Shown in pieces: positions 38,237 through 47,608 of a stretch of 64,000 bases of DNA (position 1 is its first letter; each line of letters opens with the position of its first letter). Location of the stretch: NCBI RefSeq assembly GCF_038719015.1, contig NZ_CP152276.1, forward strand, positions 2,399,501-2,463,500, written 5' to 3'. Under the pieces are notes generated by a model. That model saw only the letters and a program-made list of their open reading frames with translations. It had not been told where the DNA came from and ran no database searches. Made by a program: the position numbers and the translations under genes. This DNA comes from Nguyenibacter vanlangensis. Its GTDB lineage: Bacteria > Pseudomonadota > Alphaproteobacteria > Acetobacterales > Acetobacteraceae.

Positions 38237-38782
38237 ATGATCATTCTGGCGACCATTCCCCTGTCGCGCATGCGCGTCACGCCCGACCTTCTGGCCACGC
38301 CGGTCGGCACGCTCCTGGTCACCTCGGAAACCGGCTCGGACACCCAGCGGATCGTGGTGCGCACCCGCCTGCTGCAGGACAGGAAGCCGCGCCCCGGCCT
38401 GATGATGCTGCAGGGCGACGCCGCCGGCTATTTCGTGCCCGACGAGCAATGCAACGCCTTCGTCCGCCATGCGATCGACGCCACCGAACTCCTCACCCCG
38501 GTGCTGAAGGACATCGTCCCCGGCTTCCGCCATGCCGAACATGCCTGCCTGCGCGGCGACATATGGCACCTGCGCGACGAGGTCGGGACCCTGTTCACCG
38601 GCATCGCCGCCGGCTCCGCGCTGATCGAAACCGCCATCACCGGCTATGCCCGCATCCTGGAAGGGCATATCGGCGACATCGTGCCCGCCACCCGCCTCGC
38701 CTATCTGGGCCGCCTGGGGTTCACCGCCCTCTCCAGCACCTCCAGCGCCCCTACCGTCAGCGCCCTCGCCGTCGGTTCCTGA
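38237..38782 (+). CDS. Hypothetical 181-residue protein
   Basis: Not recognised. The protein is soluble, with no signal or membrane segment. It has a start MIILATIPLSRMRVTPDLLA, a central helical part (ECNAFVRHAIDATELLT-like region at about 75-95, with one Cys) and a Ser/Thr-rich C terminus. AGAAGG precedes the ATG. It follows the acetyltransferase by about 90 bases. Codon use resembles the core genes. Confidence 0.62.
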   Translation: MIILATIPLSRMRVTPDLLATPVGTLLVTSETGSDTQRIVVRTRLLQDRKPRPGLMMLQGDAAGYFVPDEQCNAFVRHAIDATELLTPVLKDIVPGFRHAEHACLRGDIWHLRDEVGTLFTGIAAGSALIETAITGYARILEGHIGDIVPATRLAYLGRLGFTALSSTSSAPTVSALAVGS

Positions 38783-38808
38783 CCCGGCACCGCCAGGCGC
38801 CGTGCCGC

Positions 38809-39516
38809 TCAGATGGACATCGGCATGGCCGCATCCGTCATCGGCTGCACCGCGACCAGATGATCCTCGACCGCCACCACGCCGCGGGTATTTTCCGCCG
38901 CCACGCGGGCGGCCGTGCGCAGCCGCTCGTCCATGATGGTGCCGGTCAGTTCGACCACGCCATTCTGCACGCTGACATGCACGAAATCCTCGCCCGCCCA
39001 TTTGGCCTGGCGCTGAAATTCCGCGACGATCTCCTGCTCGATCTCGGCATCCGTCGCCGCACCCGGCTCCCGCGGCACCGTCCGCAGCAGGGCGCGCAGC
39101 ACATCCGCCCGGGACAGGATTCCCACCACCCGGCCATCCTCCACCACCGGCAGGCGCTTCACCCGGCGGCTGCTCATCACGTCCACCGCCTCGCGCAGGC
39201 TGGCGTCCGGGGCGATCGTCACCGGCTCGTCCGTCATCACGTCGGCCACGTGACGGCTGTGGGTATGCACATATTCCGCCGCCGCCCGCCCGGGCGAGCG
39301 CAGCAATTCGCCCAGCCAGGAATGGCTGGGCTCGGTCTCCAGCTCGCTGCGCCGCAACAGGTCGCCCTCGGTCAGCATGCCCAGCAGCGCGCCGTCCTCG
39401 GCGATGACCGGCAAGCCGCTGACCCCGCGCGACAACATCACCGACATCGCCTTGTCGATCGTATCGGTCGGCGCGATTCCGATGACCGAAGATGTCATGA
39501 TGTCCCTGGCAAGCAT
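38809..39516 (-). CDS. CBS-pair plus BON-domain protein
   Basis: A 235-residue protein with two CBS motifs (about 1-60 and 85-150: IGIAPTDTIDKAMSVMLSRG and VTIAPDASLREAVDVMSSRR) and a C-terminal BON-like domain (VHVSVQNGVVELTGTIMDER). CBS pairs bind adenine nucleotides; BON domains often bind membranes or partners. It is the last gene of a minus-strand row behind the SulP transporter (169-base gap). It could regulate transport or sense energy state; that is inference. Confidence 0.87.
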   Translation of the reverse strand: MLARDIMTSSVIGIAPTDTIDKAMSVMLSRGVSGLPVIAEDGALLGMLTEGDLLRRSELETEPSHSWLGELLRSPGRAAAEYVHTHSRHVADVMTDEPVTIAPDASLREAVDVMSSRRVKRLPVVEDGRVVGILSRADVLRALLRTVPREPGAATDAEIEQEIVAEFQRQAKWAGEDFVHVSVQNGVVELTGTIMDERLRTAARVAAENTRGVVAVEDHLVAVQPMTDAAMPMSI

Positions 39517-39685
39517 GACACGCCTCCCCTCCAGACAATGATGCCGGGGCAGATGTTCACCCCCGCCCCGCCCCGCAAGCCCGCCGCTCCGGGGCGATAC
39601 GCCGCGCCGCGCCAGGTCGTGCGAATGTGATGGCCCCGGCCCCCGATGACCCCGGACCACGACGGCCCCGCCCCCGCGCGCGGGA

Positions 39686-41428
39686 TCACGTCCGCGCCGG
39701 CGCGCCCTCGGCGCCGGCCCGGACGATCTCCCGTGCCGCCGCCAGCGCCGGATGCAGCGACGCGAAATTGGCATGCGGGTCCTCAGCCGCGATGATCCGA
39801 TGCCGCTCCATGTCGGCGCGCAGATAGGGGCTGACCCGCCCGAACAGCACCGACACGCCCTGCCCGCGCAATTCGGCCAGCAGGTCGCGCAGCGCCCCGG
39901 CCGCCGAAAAATCGATGTCGGTGATCGCGCTGGCATCCACCACCAGGCAGCGCACCGGCACGGGTGCGTGGTCGACCAGCAGATGCACGTCGTCGGTGAA
40001 GCGCGCGCAATTGGCATAGAACAGGTCGGCGCCGAAGCGATAGGCTACCAGGCCGGGCGCGATCTGCCCGTCCGCCGTCACCGGCGCCGGCTCCAGTTGC
40101 CCCGTCTCCGGGTCCTGGCGCAGCACCATCGTATGCGGGCGATAGGAATGGCGCACATGGCGAAACAGCGACAGCGCGATCGCCAGGAAGATCCCCTGCT
40201 CCACCCCGATCCCGACCACCGCGGCGGCGGTCATCATGGCCAGGCGGAACTCCCCCGGACTTTCGCGCCGGATCGCCCACATCGCCCGCCAGTCGATCAT
40301 GCCGATCGCCACCGTGAAGACGATCGCGGCCAGCACGCAGCGCGGCAGGTCGCGCAACGGCCCCGTCAGCATCAGCAGCACCAGCAGGGTCGCCAGCGCG
40401 AAGACGATCTGCGCCCGCTGGCTGCGCGCGCCCGCCCGCACCGCCATCGCCGTCTGGGTCGGGCTGCCGTTGACGACGAAGGCCCCGCTCAACGCCGCCG
40501 CCGCGTTGGCGGCACTCAGGCCCAGTATGTCGGCATTCTCGTCCAGGGTGTCATGGAACCGCAGGGCGAAGGCCCGCGCGGTGGCCGCGCTCTGCGCGAT
40601 GACGACGAAGACGCAGGACATCGCCGCCGGCAGCAGCCCGATCGCCTCGTTCCAGTTCACGTCCGGCACGCCGAAAGCCGGCAACCCGCCCGCGATCGGC
40701 CCGATCACCGCCACCCCGCGCCCCGCCAGGCCGAACGCCCGGCTGGCCGCGATTCCCCCGATCACCGCCACCATCGCCAGCGGCGCCCGCGGCGCCAGCC
40801 TGTCGCCCGCCAGCAATATCGCCGCCACCAGGGCCGAGATCGCGGCGGTCAGCCCCTGCGCCCGCGGCAGCGCCCGCGCCACCTGCACCAGTTGCAGCAA
40901 CGGGTCATGGGCCGGCGCCGCCACCCCCAGCATGTCGCGGCTCATGGCGATGCCCACCTGCACCCCCACCCCGGCCAGAAACCCGACCAGCACGGTGCGC
41001 GAGAAAAAATCCGCCAGGAACCCCAGCCGAAACAGCCGCGCCACCAGCAGGAACCCCGCGCACAGCAGGGTCAGCATCCCCACCAGCGCCACGTAATGTG
41101 GACTGCCCGGCGCGGCCATCGGCGCCAGCGCGCTCGAGAAGATCGCCGCCGTCGCCGAATCCGCCGCCACCACCAGGTGGCGCGACGATCCCAGCACGGC
41201 GAACGCGACCAGCGGCAGCAGAACGGTATACAGGCCCGTGACGGCCGGCATGACCGCGATGCGCGTATAGCCCAGCACCTGCGGAATGTTCATCGAGGCC
41301 AGGGTCAGCCCCGCCAGCGCGTCCTTCGCCCAGGCGACCCGCATCTCTCCGGCGGCCCGCATCCCCCCGGAGCCCCGCGCCGCCAGGCCCCGCATCAGGT
41401 GCGTCAATCGCGCCCCCAGCATCCCCAT
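39686..41428 (-). CDS. SulP-family anion transporter with C-terminal STAS domain
   Basis: A 580-residue integral membrane protein. The N-terminal block (about 25-400) has the SulP transport domain (DALAGLTLASMNIPQVLGYT). The end (about 465-570) is a STAS domain with CLVVDASAITDIDFSAAGAL. Such proteins exchange sulfate, bicarbonate or dicarboxylates. The start at 41428 is 17 bases after the DUF2252 gene's stop, so they are co-transcribed. Substrate is uncertain. Confidence 0.9.
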   Translation of the reverse strand: MGMLGARLTHLMRGLAARGSGGMRAAGEMRVAWAKDALAGLTLASMNIPQVLGYTRIAVMPAVTGLYTVLLPLVAFAVLGSSRHLVVAADSATAAIFSSALAPMAAPGSPHYVALVGMLTLLCAGFLLVARLFRLGFLADFFSRTVLVGFLAGVGVQVGIAMSRDMLGVAAPAHDPLLQLVQVARALPRAQGLTAAISALVAAILLAGDRLAPRAPLAMVAVIGGIAASRAFGLAGRGVAVIGPIAGGLPAFGVPDVNWNEAIGLLPAAMSCVFVVIAQSAATARAFALRFHDTLDENADILGLSAANAAAALSGAFVVNGSPTQTAMAVRAGARSQRAQIVFALATLLVLLMLTGPLRDLPRCVLAAIVFTVAIGMIDWRAMWAIRRESPGEFRLAMMTAAAVVGIGVEQGIFLAIALSLFRHVRHSYRPHTMVLRQDPETGQLEPAPVTADGQIAPGLVAYRFGADLFYANCARFTDDVHLLVDHAPVPVRCLVVDASAITDIDFSAAGALRDLLAELRGQGVSVLFGRVSPYLRADMERHRIIAAEDPHANFASLHPALAAAREIVRAGAEGAPART

Positions 41429-41445
41429 CGTCCCCGGGCCGCCGG

Positions 41446-42927
41446 TCAGGCGGCCCCGGACCAGGCGGGCAGCCGTCCAGCCGCGATCGCCTCCTTGAAC
41501 AGGCTCCAGTCCCGGCGCGTCTGCTCGGCATACAGCACCGAGAACGCGCCGATCGCCTCGGCGAAAGCCCGCCCCCGGCCCAGATAGGCCGACAGCATCA
41601 CCACGTCGCCGGTGCGCGCGTGCGCCCGCGCCAGGGTACGGCCGCACAGCGGCGCGTAATCCGGCAGCGAATCCGCGACGAACTCGGCGCCCACCGCCGC
41701 CAGCCGCGTATCCTTCACCCGGCGGACATAGAATTGCCGCCCCGCCCCCGATAATGAATGGCTCAAGGAATGGCCCGACGAACGGACGATATCCTCCGCC
41801 TCGTCCTGCTCGGCACTGTGGGTCCAGCCTAGGAACGCATCGGCCGCCGCCTGCATGATGCGCTGGCCCGTCACCACCCGCTGCCCCTGGTTGCGGAAAT
41901 TCGACGCCCCGGCGAACGGCGCCAGCACCGAATCCTGCGCCTCCTTGATCTGCAGCAGCAGCGTGTCGCCGTCCGCGGTGGCGAACAGGCCGATGGCGCA
42001 GAACGTCCCCACGCTGCCCACCCCGACGACCTTGAAGATCACATCCCGCAGCCGATAGCGCGACAGCAGGATCCCGCGCTCGGGCGGCTGGGTGGCGACA
42101 TAGCGGGCAAAGGCCCCCCGCACCGCGTCGTCATTCTCCGGCAGGCGCATCACCAGCGGCGGCTTCTCGCGCAGCGAAGGCGCCCCCCGGTCGTCGGCCA
42201 CCAGCCCGAAATGAAGCGTCGCGCTCTCCAGCCGCGCCTCCAGCAGCGCGCGCACCCGCCGCCGCGCCTTCCGGTCGGAAAAATCGTCGATCGCCGCCAT
42301 CAGGTCGATCCGATTGGTCCAGATCTCCATCGGCGTCAGCGGCGCCAGACGCTCCATCTCCCCCGCATAGGCCCGCGCCGCCGCCTCGGCCAGGCCGCGC
42401 GCCTTGTCCTCCGACAGCCCCGCCTCCAGCCCCGCCAGCACCAGCGAGGCCCCCAACCGCTTGATATCCCATTCGAACGGCGCGGGCAGCGTCTCGTCGA
42501 AATCGTTGAGGTCGAAAACCGGCTGCCCCTCGGGCGAGGCATAGCTGCCGAAATTCGCCAGATGGCAATCCCCGCAGCTCTGCACGCGCGGCCCGGCCCA
42601 GGCGGTATGCGCCAGGTCCGCCGCCATCACCGCCGCCGCCCCGCGCAGGAACGCGAACGGCGAGGCCGCCATGCGCGCATAGCGCACCGGCAGCAGGCTG
42701 GCGATCCGCCCGGCGCCCTGACGCTCCAGGATCGCCACCGGGTCGCCCCGGTCGCCGGCCGGCGCCCATTCCGCATGGCCCCGGCGCGGCAACGTCTTGC
42801 GCAGGGCCATGCCCCTGGCATGACGCTCTTCGCGGGTGGCAAGAGCCCCGTTGGGATTCAGGGCAGGCAGATCGGCATGATACACGCTCATGGCCGCATC
42901 TTTGACCGCTTGCACCTCGGCCGTCAC
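41446..42927 (-). CDS. DUF2252-family protein
   Basis: A 493-residue protein of the DUF2252 family, with a kinase-like fold by family knowledge. Key visible parts are SCGDCHLANFGSYASPEGQPVFDLNDFDE, with its His and acidic residues as in HGDxHxxN/FDxND aminoglycoside-kinase-like motifs, and VVGVGSVGTFCAIGLF. Biochemical activity is unknown. The GTG at 42927 fits the frame; an ATG at 42891 (MSVYHADLPALNPNG) is an alternative start. It lies upstream of the SulP transporter. Confidence 0.87.
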   Translation of the reverse strand: MTAEVQAVKDAAMSVYHADLPALNPNGALATREERHARGMALRKTLPRRGHAEWAPAGDRGDPVAILERQGAGRIASLLPVRYARMAASPFAFLRGAAAVMAADLAHTAWAGPRVQSCGDCHLANFGSYASPEGQPVFDLNDFDETLPAPFEWDIKRLGASLVLAGLEAGLSEDKARGLAEAAARAYAGEMERLAPLTPMEIWTNRIDLMAAIDDFSDRKARRRVRALLEARLESATLHFGLVADDRGAPSLREKPPLVMRLPENDDAVRGAFARYVATQPPERGILLSRYRLRDVIFKVVGVGSVGTFCAIGLFATADGDTLLLQIKEAQDSVLAPFAGASNFRNQGQRVVTGQRIMQAAADAFLGWTHSAEQDEAEDIVRSSGHSLSHSLSGAGRQFYVRRVKDTRLAAVGAEFVADSLPDYAPLCGRTLARAHARTGDVVMLSAYLGRGRAFAEAIGAFSVLYAEQTRRDWSLFKEAIAAGRLPAWSGAA

Positions 42928-42986
42928 GCCCCAAAATCGTGCGGCGCCCCGGCCGCATCCCCCCTGCCGACCAGTCCTTTCAGCCC

Positions 42987-43092
42987 TAGAGCATCATCCG
43001 ACCGGATGGACTCATCCGGTCGGATAAAGATGCTCATTAAAACAAAGAGCTAGAGCCATATCCGTGAACCATTGTGAATGGATATGGCTCTA
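42987..43092 (+). repeat. Structured hairpin repeat, copy P3
   Basis: The stem is ATCCGACCGGATG/CATCCGGTCGGAT with loop GACT, entirely different from P1 and P2 but still perfectly paired. The outer arms are GAGCATC (42989-42995) and GATGCTC (43029-43035). A second hairpin GCCATATCC/GGATATGGC follows, as in P1. The right end overlaps the GH13 stop codon at 43090. It lies between convergent-side ends of the DUF2252 and GH13 genes. Confidence 0.85.
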
Positions 43093-44874
43093 GCCGGGCC
43101 GCACCGCGTAGATCACGCTCTCCCACGGCCGCAGCGCCAGCACCCCGCCCACAGCCGCCGCCGGGTGCGGCAGGTTGCCGATCAGCACCCGCTCCGCCGC
43201 CATGCCGTCCGGCAGCGCATAGCGCGCCGCCGCATCCGAAAAATTCAGCACCACCAGCGCCGCCCCGGCCTCATCCCGCCGCAGATAGGCATAGAGGCCC
43301 CCGGTGCGGCCCCCCGGACGGTCCACATCCCCCTGCCGCCCCTCCGGACTCACGTCCTGGTAACGTCCCGTCGCCAGGCAGGACTGCGCGCGACGCAAGG
43401 CGATCATCCGCCGATAGAAGGACAGGACCGACCCCGCCACCCCCTGCTGGGCCGCGACATTGACCCGCACATGGTCGGGATTGACCGCCAGCCACGGCAC
43501 CCCGGTGGTAAAGCCCGCATGCGCCGACCCGTCCCATTGCATCGGCGTGCGCGCATTGTCCCGGCTGCTCTGCGCCAGATTGGCCAGATAGGTCGCCGCC
43601 GGCACCCGCCCGGACAGCACCTCGTCGCGCCAGCCTTGATGCGCGGCCACGTCGCGATACTGGTCGATGGCGGTGAACGGATAATTGGCCATGCCGATTT
43701 CCTGGCCCTGATAGATGAAGGGCGTACCCTTCAGCGACAGCAGCATCGTCGCCAGCAGCATGGCCGACCGCTCGCGGAATTCCGGCCGCGCCGAACCATA
43801 GCGCGACACCGCCCGCGGAAAATCGTGATCCTCCAGATAGACCAGCGGCCAGACATGCGGATCGTCGTCGAACGCATTGTCGGCATTGAAGGCGCGCATC
43901 GCCTCCAGCCGCCACGGCGTCTTGCGCCAGCCCCTGATGTCCTGCAACTGCAGGTCGAACCGAAAGGCCGAATTCAGCCCGCCGCGCCGGTCGTCGGTCA
44001 TCGCGGCAATGGCCGCGTGCGGCGCGCCCCACGCCTCGCCCACCGTATACAGGTCGGTCCCGGCAAAGACATGCGTGTACATGTCGTGCAGATACCCCTC
44101 CAGGCGCGGCCCGATCTCGGCGAACGCGCCCGAACCCGCCCGCTGCGCCGGCGTCAAGTCGCGCATCGCCGACGGCTTGGCCAGGCTGGTAATGGCATCG
44201 AAACGGAACCCGCTGACCCCCTTCGCCGCCCAGAAGCGCAGGATATCGTACAACGCCGCCCGGACCTTCGGATTCTCCCAATTCAGGTCGGGCTGCTTGG
44301 CCACGAAGGTATGCAGGTAATATTGCCCCGTCCGCGCGTCGAACTGCCAGGCCGGACCGCCGAACGCCGCCTGCCAGTCGGTGGGCGGTCCGCCGTCGCG
44401 CCCGTCGCGCCAGATATAGAAATCGCGATACGGGTCGTCCCGCGACTGCCGGCTCCGCACGAACCATTCATGCTCGTCGCTGGTATGGTTGAACACCATG
44501 TCCAGGATGACATGGATGCCCCGCGCCCGCGCGCGCGACAGAAACAGGTCGAAATCCGCCATCGTGCCGAAATCGGGCATGATCCTGCGATAATCCCGCA
44601 CATCATACCCGTTGTCGGCATTGGGCGAATCGAAACAGGCCGCGACCCACACCGCATCGACGCCCAGGTCGGCCAGATGATCGACCCGCGCGGCCATGCC
44701 GCGAAAATCGCCGATCCCGTCCCCGTTCCCGTCCTGGAAGGACCGGGGATAGATCTCATAGGCCACCGCCCGCTTCCACCACGGCACGGCCGCCCCCCGC
44801 GCCGCCCGCACCCCCGCCGGCGCCAGCAGCAGGGACGCCCCCAGTTTCGCGACATCCCTTCGCGATATCACCAA
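43090..44874 (-). CDS. Tat-exported GH13 alpha-glucosidase (oligo-1,6-glucosidase type)
   Basis: A 594-residue glycoside hydrolase family 13 enzyme that splits alpha-glucosides. The N terminus SRRDVAKLGASLLLAPAG is a twin-arginine signal. The barrel motifs are VAYEIYPRSFQDGNGDGIGD, DMVFNHTSDEHEWF, FRFDAIT (nucleophile Asp), TVGEAWG (acid/base Glu) and the third carboxylate in EDHDFPR (usually NHDQPR). The FIYQGQEIGM and NARTPMQWDG motifs are typical of the oligo-glucosidase group. It acts in the periplasm or medium. A 120-bp repeat lies before its start. Confidence 0.93.
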   Translation of the reverse strand: MVISRRDVAKLGASLLLAPAGVRAARGAAVPWWKRAVAYEIYPRSFQDGNGDGIGDFRGMAARVDHLADLGVDAVWVAACFDSPNADNGYDVRDYRRIMPDFGTMADFDLFLSRARARGIHVILDMVFNHTSDEHEWFVRSRQSRDDPYRDFYIWRDGRDGGPPTDWQAAFGGPAWQFDARTGQYYLHTFVAKQPDLNWENPKVRAALYDILRFWAAKGVSGFRFDAITSLAKPSAMRDLTPAQRAGSGAFAEIGPRLEGYLHDMYTHVFAGTDLYTVGEAWGAPHAAIAAMTDDRRGGLNSAFRFDLQLQDIRGWRKTPWRLEAMRAFNADNAFDDDPHVWPLVYLEDHDFPRAVSRYGSARPEFRERSAMLLATMLLSLKGTPFIYQGQEIGMANYPFTAIDQYRDVAAHQGWRDEVLSGRVPAATYLANLAQSSRDNARTPMQWDGSAHAGFTTGVPWLAVNPDHVRVNVAAQQGVAGSVLSFYRRMIALRRAQSCLATGRYQDVSPEGRQGDVDRPGGRTGGLYAYLRRDEAGAALVVLNFSDAAARYALPDGMAAERVLIGNLPHPAAAVGGVLALRPWESVIYAVRPG

Positions 44875-44916
44875 ATTCTTCGTCCTCCGGTCCTATGGAG
44901 CCAACCGTGAAAGTCT

Positions 44917-45035
44917 CTTCTTTTTCTGAAGAAAAAGAAGCAAAAAGACTTTTATTCGTTTTGGAGCTTTGCGCGCTCCCAGCACATTCTCTCAAATGTC
45001 CAAAAGTTTTTTGGTTCTTTTTTTCAAAAAAGAAC
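44917..45035 (-). repeat. Dispersed 120-bp element with a hairpin at each end, copy 2
   Basis: Reverse-orientation partner of 11601-11721. The hairpins are CTTCTTTTTC/GAAAAAGAAG (44917-44940) and GTTCTTTTTT/AAAAAAGAAC (45014-45035), and the interior matches too, including the motif GACTTTTATTCGTT on this strand. It lies between the b561 stop and the GH13 start and could end the b561 operon. Confidence 0.85.
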
Positions 45036-45077
45036 AAGACGCACCCGCCACCCCCATCCTTGCGCGCCCGCAAGCAC

Positions 45078-45602
45078 TCACCACATCCGCCGCACCACCC
45101 CGTCCCGCCGGACCAGCCCATGCCACGCCGCCGCCAACCCATGTATGCCGATCAGCGCCAGAAAGACATAGGCCACGACATGGCTGTGGATCCTGCTGGC
45201 CAGGTCGACCACCGCCGGATTCCGCGCCGCCGGGGCCGGCAAGGTCCAGAACGCGATTTTCGCCGACGCCCCGAACAGCGCCCAGAGCAGGCCGAAGACC
45301 GGCAGCATCAGCAGGAACCCGTAAAACACGCCATGCAGCATCCGCGCCGGACGCGCCGTCCCGCCCGCCTTGCGCAGCCCCAGCCGCAGCCCCAACCGCA
45401 GCAGCGTCAGCCCGAAGACCGCGCATCCGGCCAATTCATGGCTCTGCAGCCAGAATTTCCGGATCGCGCTGCCATGCGCACTTCCCTCGCGCAGCCAGTT
45501 CGTCGCGAACAGACACGCCACCAGCCCCGCCGTCAGCCAGTGCACCGCCCGCAGCGCGGGCGGATGCCGCTCCGCCTCACCGAGGAATCGCACCCCGCTC
45601 AT
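45078..45602 (-). CDS. Cytochrome b561 family protein, last gene of TonB-receptor operon
   Basis: A 174-residue protein with four hydrophobic helices. Candidate heme-ligand histidines are in LRAVHWLTAG, LQSHELAG, MLHGVFYG and IHSHVVAYVF / LIGIHGLAAAWHG. It ends LVRRDGVVRRMW, like the b561 at 21142. The start overlaps the previous gene's stop by 4 bases, so it is coupled to the secreted double-domain protein. It may pass electrons to a periplasmic substrate handled by the operon; inference. Confidence 0.87.
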   Translation of the reverse strand: MSGVRFLGEAERHPPALRAVHWLTAGLVACLFATNWLREGSAHGSAIRKFWLQSHELAGCAVFGLTLLRLGLRLGLRKAGGTARPARMLHGVFYGFLLMLPVFGLLWALFGASAKIAFWTLPAPAARNPAVVDLASRIHSHVVAYVFLALIGIHGLAAAWHGLVRRDGVVRRMW

Positions 45603-46408
45603 TTCACCAGCGGGACGCCCAGCACGTCATTGCCCTCGGTATGGAACGCATGGACATGGTCGATCAGCGGCTTGAAATTCGGATCCCGCGCCAGTTCGGC
45701 CCGCACCTTGGCCATTTCCGCGTCCCGCTGCCCCAGCGCGGCCAGGTCGCGATATTGCAGCAGCAGCAATTCGTCCCACCGGTCGCCGGAATCATAGCGG
45801 TTGGTATACATCCGATAGCTGATCAACGCCTTGTCGTGGATCCAGCCATGCATCTGCGGCAGCCCGTACCCCTTGAAGGAAACGTCCCACTTCTTCCAGT
45901 TCTCGTCGTTCCCCACAGTGTAGTTGATGATGTAATAGATCCCCCGGTTCGGATCGCCGCCCCCCTCGGTCCAGCGCAGATCCAGCGAATAGGTCTGCAC
46001 CGGCCGGGCCAGCGCCAGCCCCGCCGCATCCAGCCCGCCCGGCGCGGTCTGCTCGATCGCCTGCCACTGCCCCACCTGGGCATAGGACGGAAACTCCAGC
46101 AGGGCCGCGGCATCCCAGGTCTCGGAATCCACATAGGGATTATACAGGATCTGGTAATTCTTCAGCACGCCGCCCTTCTTCCACGCGGCCAGCCGGTCCA
46201 GTTCGCGATCCAGCAGATAGCGGCGAAAGGCCGGCCGGTCCGCCGGCTTGGCCCGATAGAAGATCGCCAGCGTGGTCGGCCCGTCCTGATGGATTTCATC
46301 GGCCCGGGCGGACGAGACCGCAGACCACATGGCGGGCGACGCGACAGACGCCGCCAGTCCGGCGACACACGCCAGGGCCCGCATCCGTAATATCCAGCTC
46401 ATGAACAA
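45599..46408 (-). CDS. Secreted protein with two ferredoxin-like (dimeric alpha/beta barrel) halves
   Basis: A 269-residue exported protein with a signal sequence (about residues 8-36, ending SSARA). The mature part seems to contain two similar units: TLAIFYRAKPADRPAFRRYL ... NYQILYNPYVDSETWDAAAL and YYIINYTVGNDENWKKWDVS ... SYRMYTNRYDSGDRWDELLL. Each has a beta-alpha-beta-beta-like layout of the dimeric alpha/beta-barrel fold, which in other proteins binds heme or aromatic compounds. No known family was recognised. An internal Met start at 46402 is possible. It overlaps b561 by 4 bases. Confidence 0.74.
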   Translation of the reverse strand: MFMSWILRMRALACVAGLAASVASPAMWSAVSSARADEIHQDGPTTLAIFYRAKPADRPAFRRYLLDRELDRLAAWKKGGVLKNYQILYNPYVDSETWDAAALLEFPSYAQVGQWQAIEQTAPGGLDAAGLALARPVQTYSLDLRWTEGGGDPNRGIYYIINYTVGNDENWKKWDVSFKGYGLPQMHGWIHDKALISYRMYTNRYDSGDRWDELLLLQYRDLAALGQRDAEMAKVRAELARDPNFKPLIDHVHAFHTEGNDVLGVPLVK

Positions 46409-46456
46409 CCTCGTGATGTTTTTGTGTTTACGTACAAGGGAAAGACCTGGCCGTTT

Positions 46457-47584
46457 CTATTCGACGGGCCGGAATATCATCACCTTCGCATAGTCGGTCG
46501 GAAAACCCAGATGCGGCACCGAGACGAACAGGCGATCCGCCACCGGGTCGAAATAGCTGGTCTTGGCCATCACCGACGTCTCCACATCGTCGGCCTTCCG
46601 ATACTGCCCGCCCGACCGCCCACCCGGGCCCGAAACGCCCGAGGCGGCGTCATCCGGGGTATAGACATAGGTCTCCACCACCCCGTCGCCCGAGGAATCG
46701 ACGATCCGCCGCCGCTTCTCGTCCAGCCACAGACTGTCGATCCACCCGCGCGACGGCAGCACCTTGCTGACCGCCCCCGTCTTCAGGTCGAACGCGACGA
46801 TCACCCCGCGCATCGAACTGTTGCGGCAGGCGACGAACAGACGGTTCCAGGCGCGCGACAGGGCGACCGACATGTTCCTGCCGCAGGACGGCACCGCCCA
46901 TTGCGCCGCGATCCGCCCGCTTTTCAGGTCGATAACCGCCAGCGCGGCCTTCATCGGCAGGTTCAGATACATCCGCCCCTCCGCATGATCGATCACTCCC
47001 TGCTCCAGCACCGGGGTCGGAAAAACCCAGTCCGCCACCACCCGGTCCAGGTCGGTGTCGATCACCGACAGATGCGCCGTCGCCTCGCCCGCATCGTCGC
47101 CGCCATTGGCGACATAGATCCGTCTCTTGTCCTGCGGGTCATAGACGACGCCATCCACCCCCGGCCGCAGCGCGATGGTCTTCAGGTGCGCATAGCTGGC
47201 GCCGTCATACACCTCGATTTTTCCCGCCCCGTCCGACACATAAAGCCGGTCCGTATCGCCGCGATAGACCACGCCGTGCGGGTTGCCGAATCCGGGAATC
47301 ACCTTGATCACCTTGTCCGATTCGTAATCGGACACCACCACCTCCTTGCTGGCCTGCATGGTCGTGAAGACGCGGTGCCGCCGCGTATCCGTCGTCACGT
47401 AATCCGAATAGGGCCCGCTTTTGACGTCCGGAAACGCGACTTCCCCCGCCAGGCGCCAGGCGGCATCCCGTCTCGCGGCAAAGGCAGGTCCGGCGGGGGC
47501 GGCCCACCCCGCCGGCCCCACCCCTGCCACGCCGGCCAGCATTCCCAGCGCCACCCTCAGCCCAATGGACGATTTCCGCATCAT
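46457..47584 (-). CDS. YncE-like periplasmic beta-propeller protein
   Basis: A 375-residue exported protein with a signal peptide (to about residue 36). It shows repeated propeller blades: HRVFTTMQASKEVVVSDYES, GVVYRGDTDRLYVSDGAGKI, GVVYDPQDKRRIYVANGGDD, then RVVADW and MYLNLPMKAALAVIDLKSGR. It resembles YncE/PQQ-lacking propellers. It starts 24 bases after the TonB receptor stop, and is 48 bases ahead of the double ferredoxin-fold gene. Role in substrate binding is inferred. Confidence 0.87.
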   Translation of the reverse strand: MMRKSSIGLRVALGMLAGVAGVGPAGWAAPAGPAFAARRDAAWRLAGEVAFPDVKSGPYSDYVTTDTRRHRVFTTMQASKEVVVSDYESDKVIKVIPGFGNPHGVVYRGDTDRLYVSDGAGKIEVYDGASYAHLKTIALRPGVDGVVYDPQDKRRIYVANGGDDAGEATAHLSVIDTDLDRVVADWVFPTPVLEQGVIDHAEGRMYLNLPMKAALAVIDLKSGRIAAQWAVPSCGRNMSVALSRAWNRLFVACRNSSMRGVIVAFDLKTGAVSKVLPSRGWIDSLWLDEKRRRIVDSSGDGVVETYVYTPDDAASGVSGPGGRSGGQYRKADDVETSVMAKTSYFDPVADRLFVSVPHLGFPTDYAKVMIFRPVE

Positions 47585-47608
47585 GCCTTCTCCTCTCTCC
47601 CCTATGGC

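Noticed and set aside
44895..45797. Plus-strand open frame through the 120-bp repeat
   Set aside because: It begins in repeat sequence and continues antisense to cytochrome b561; no family pattern.
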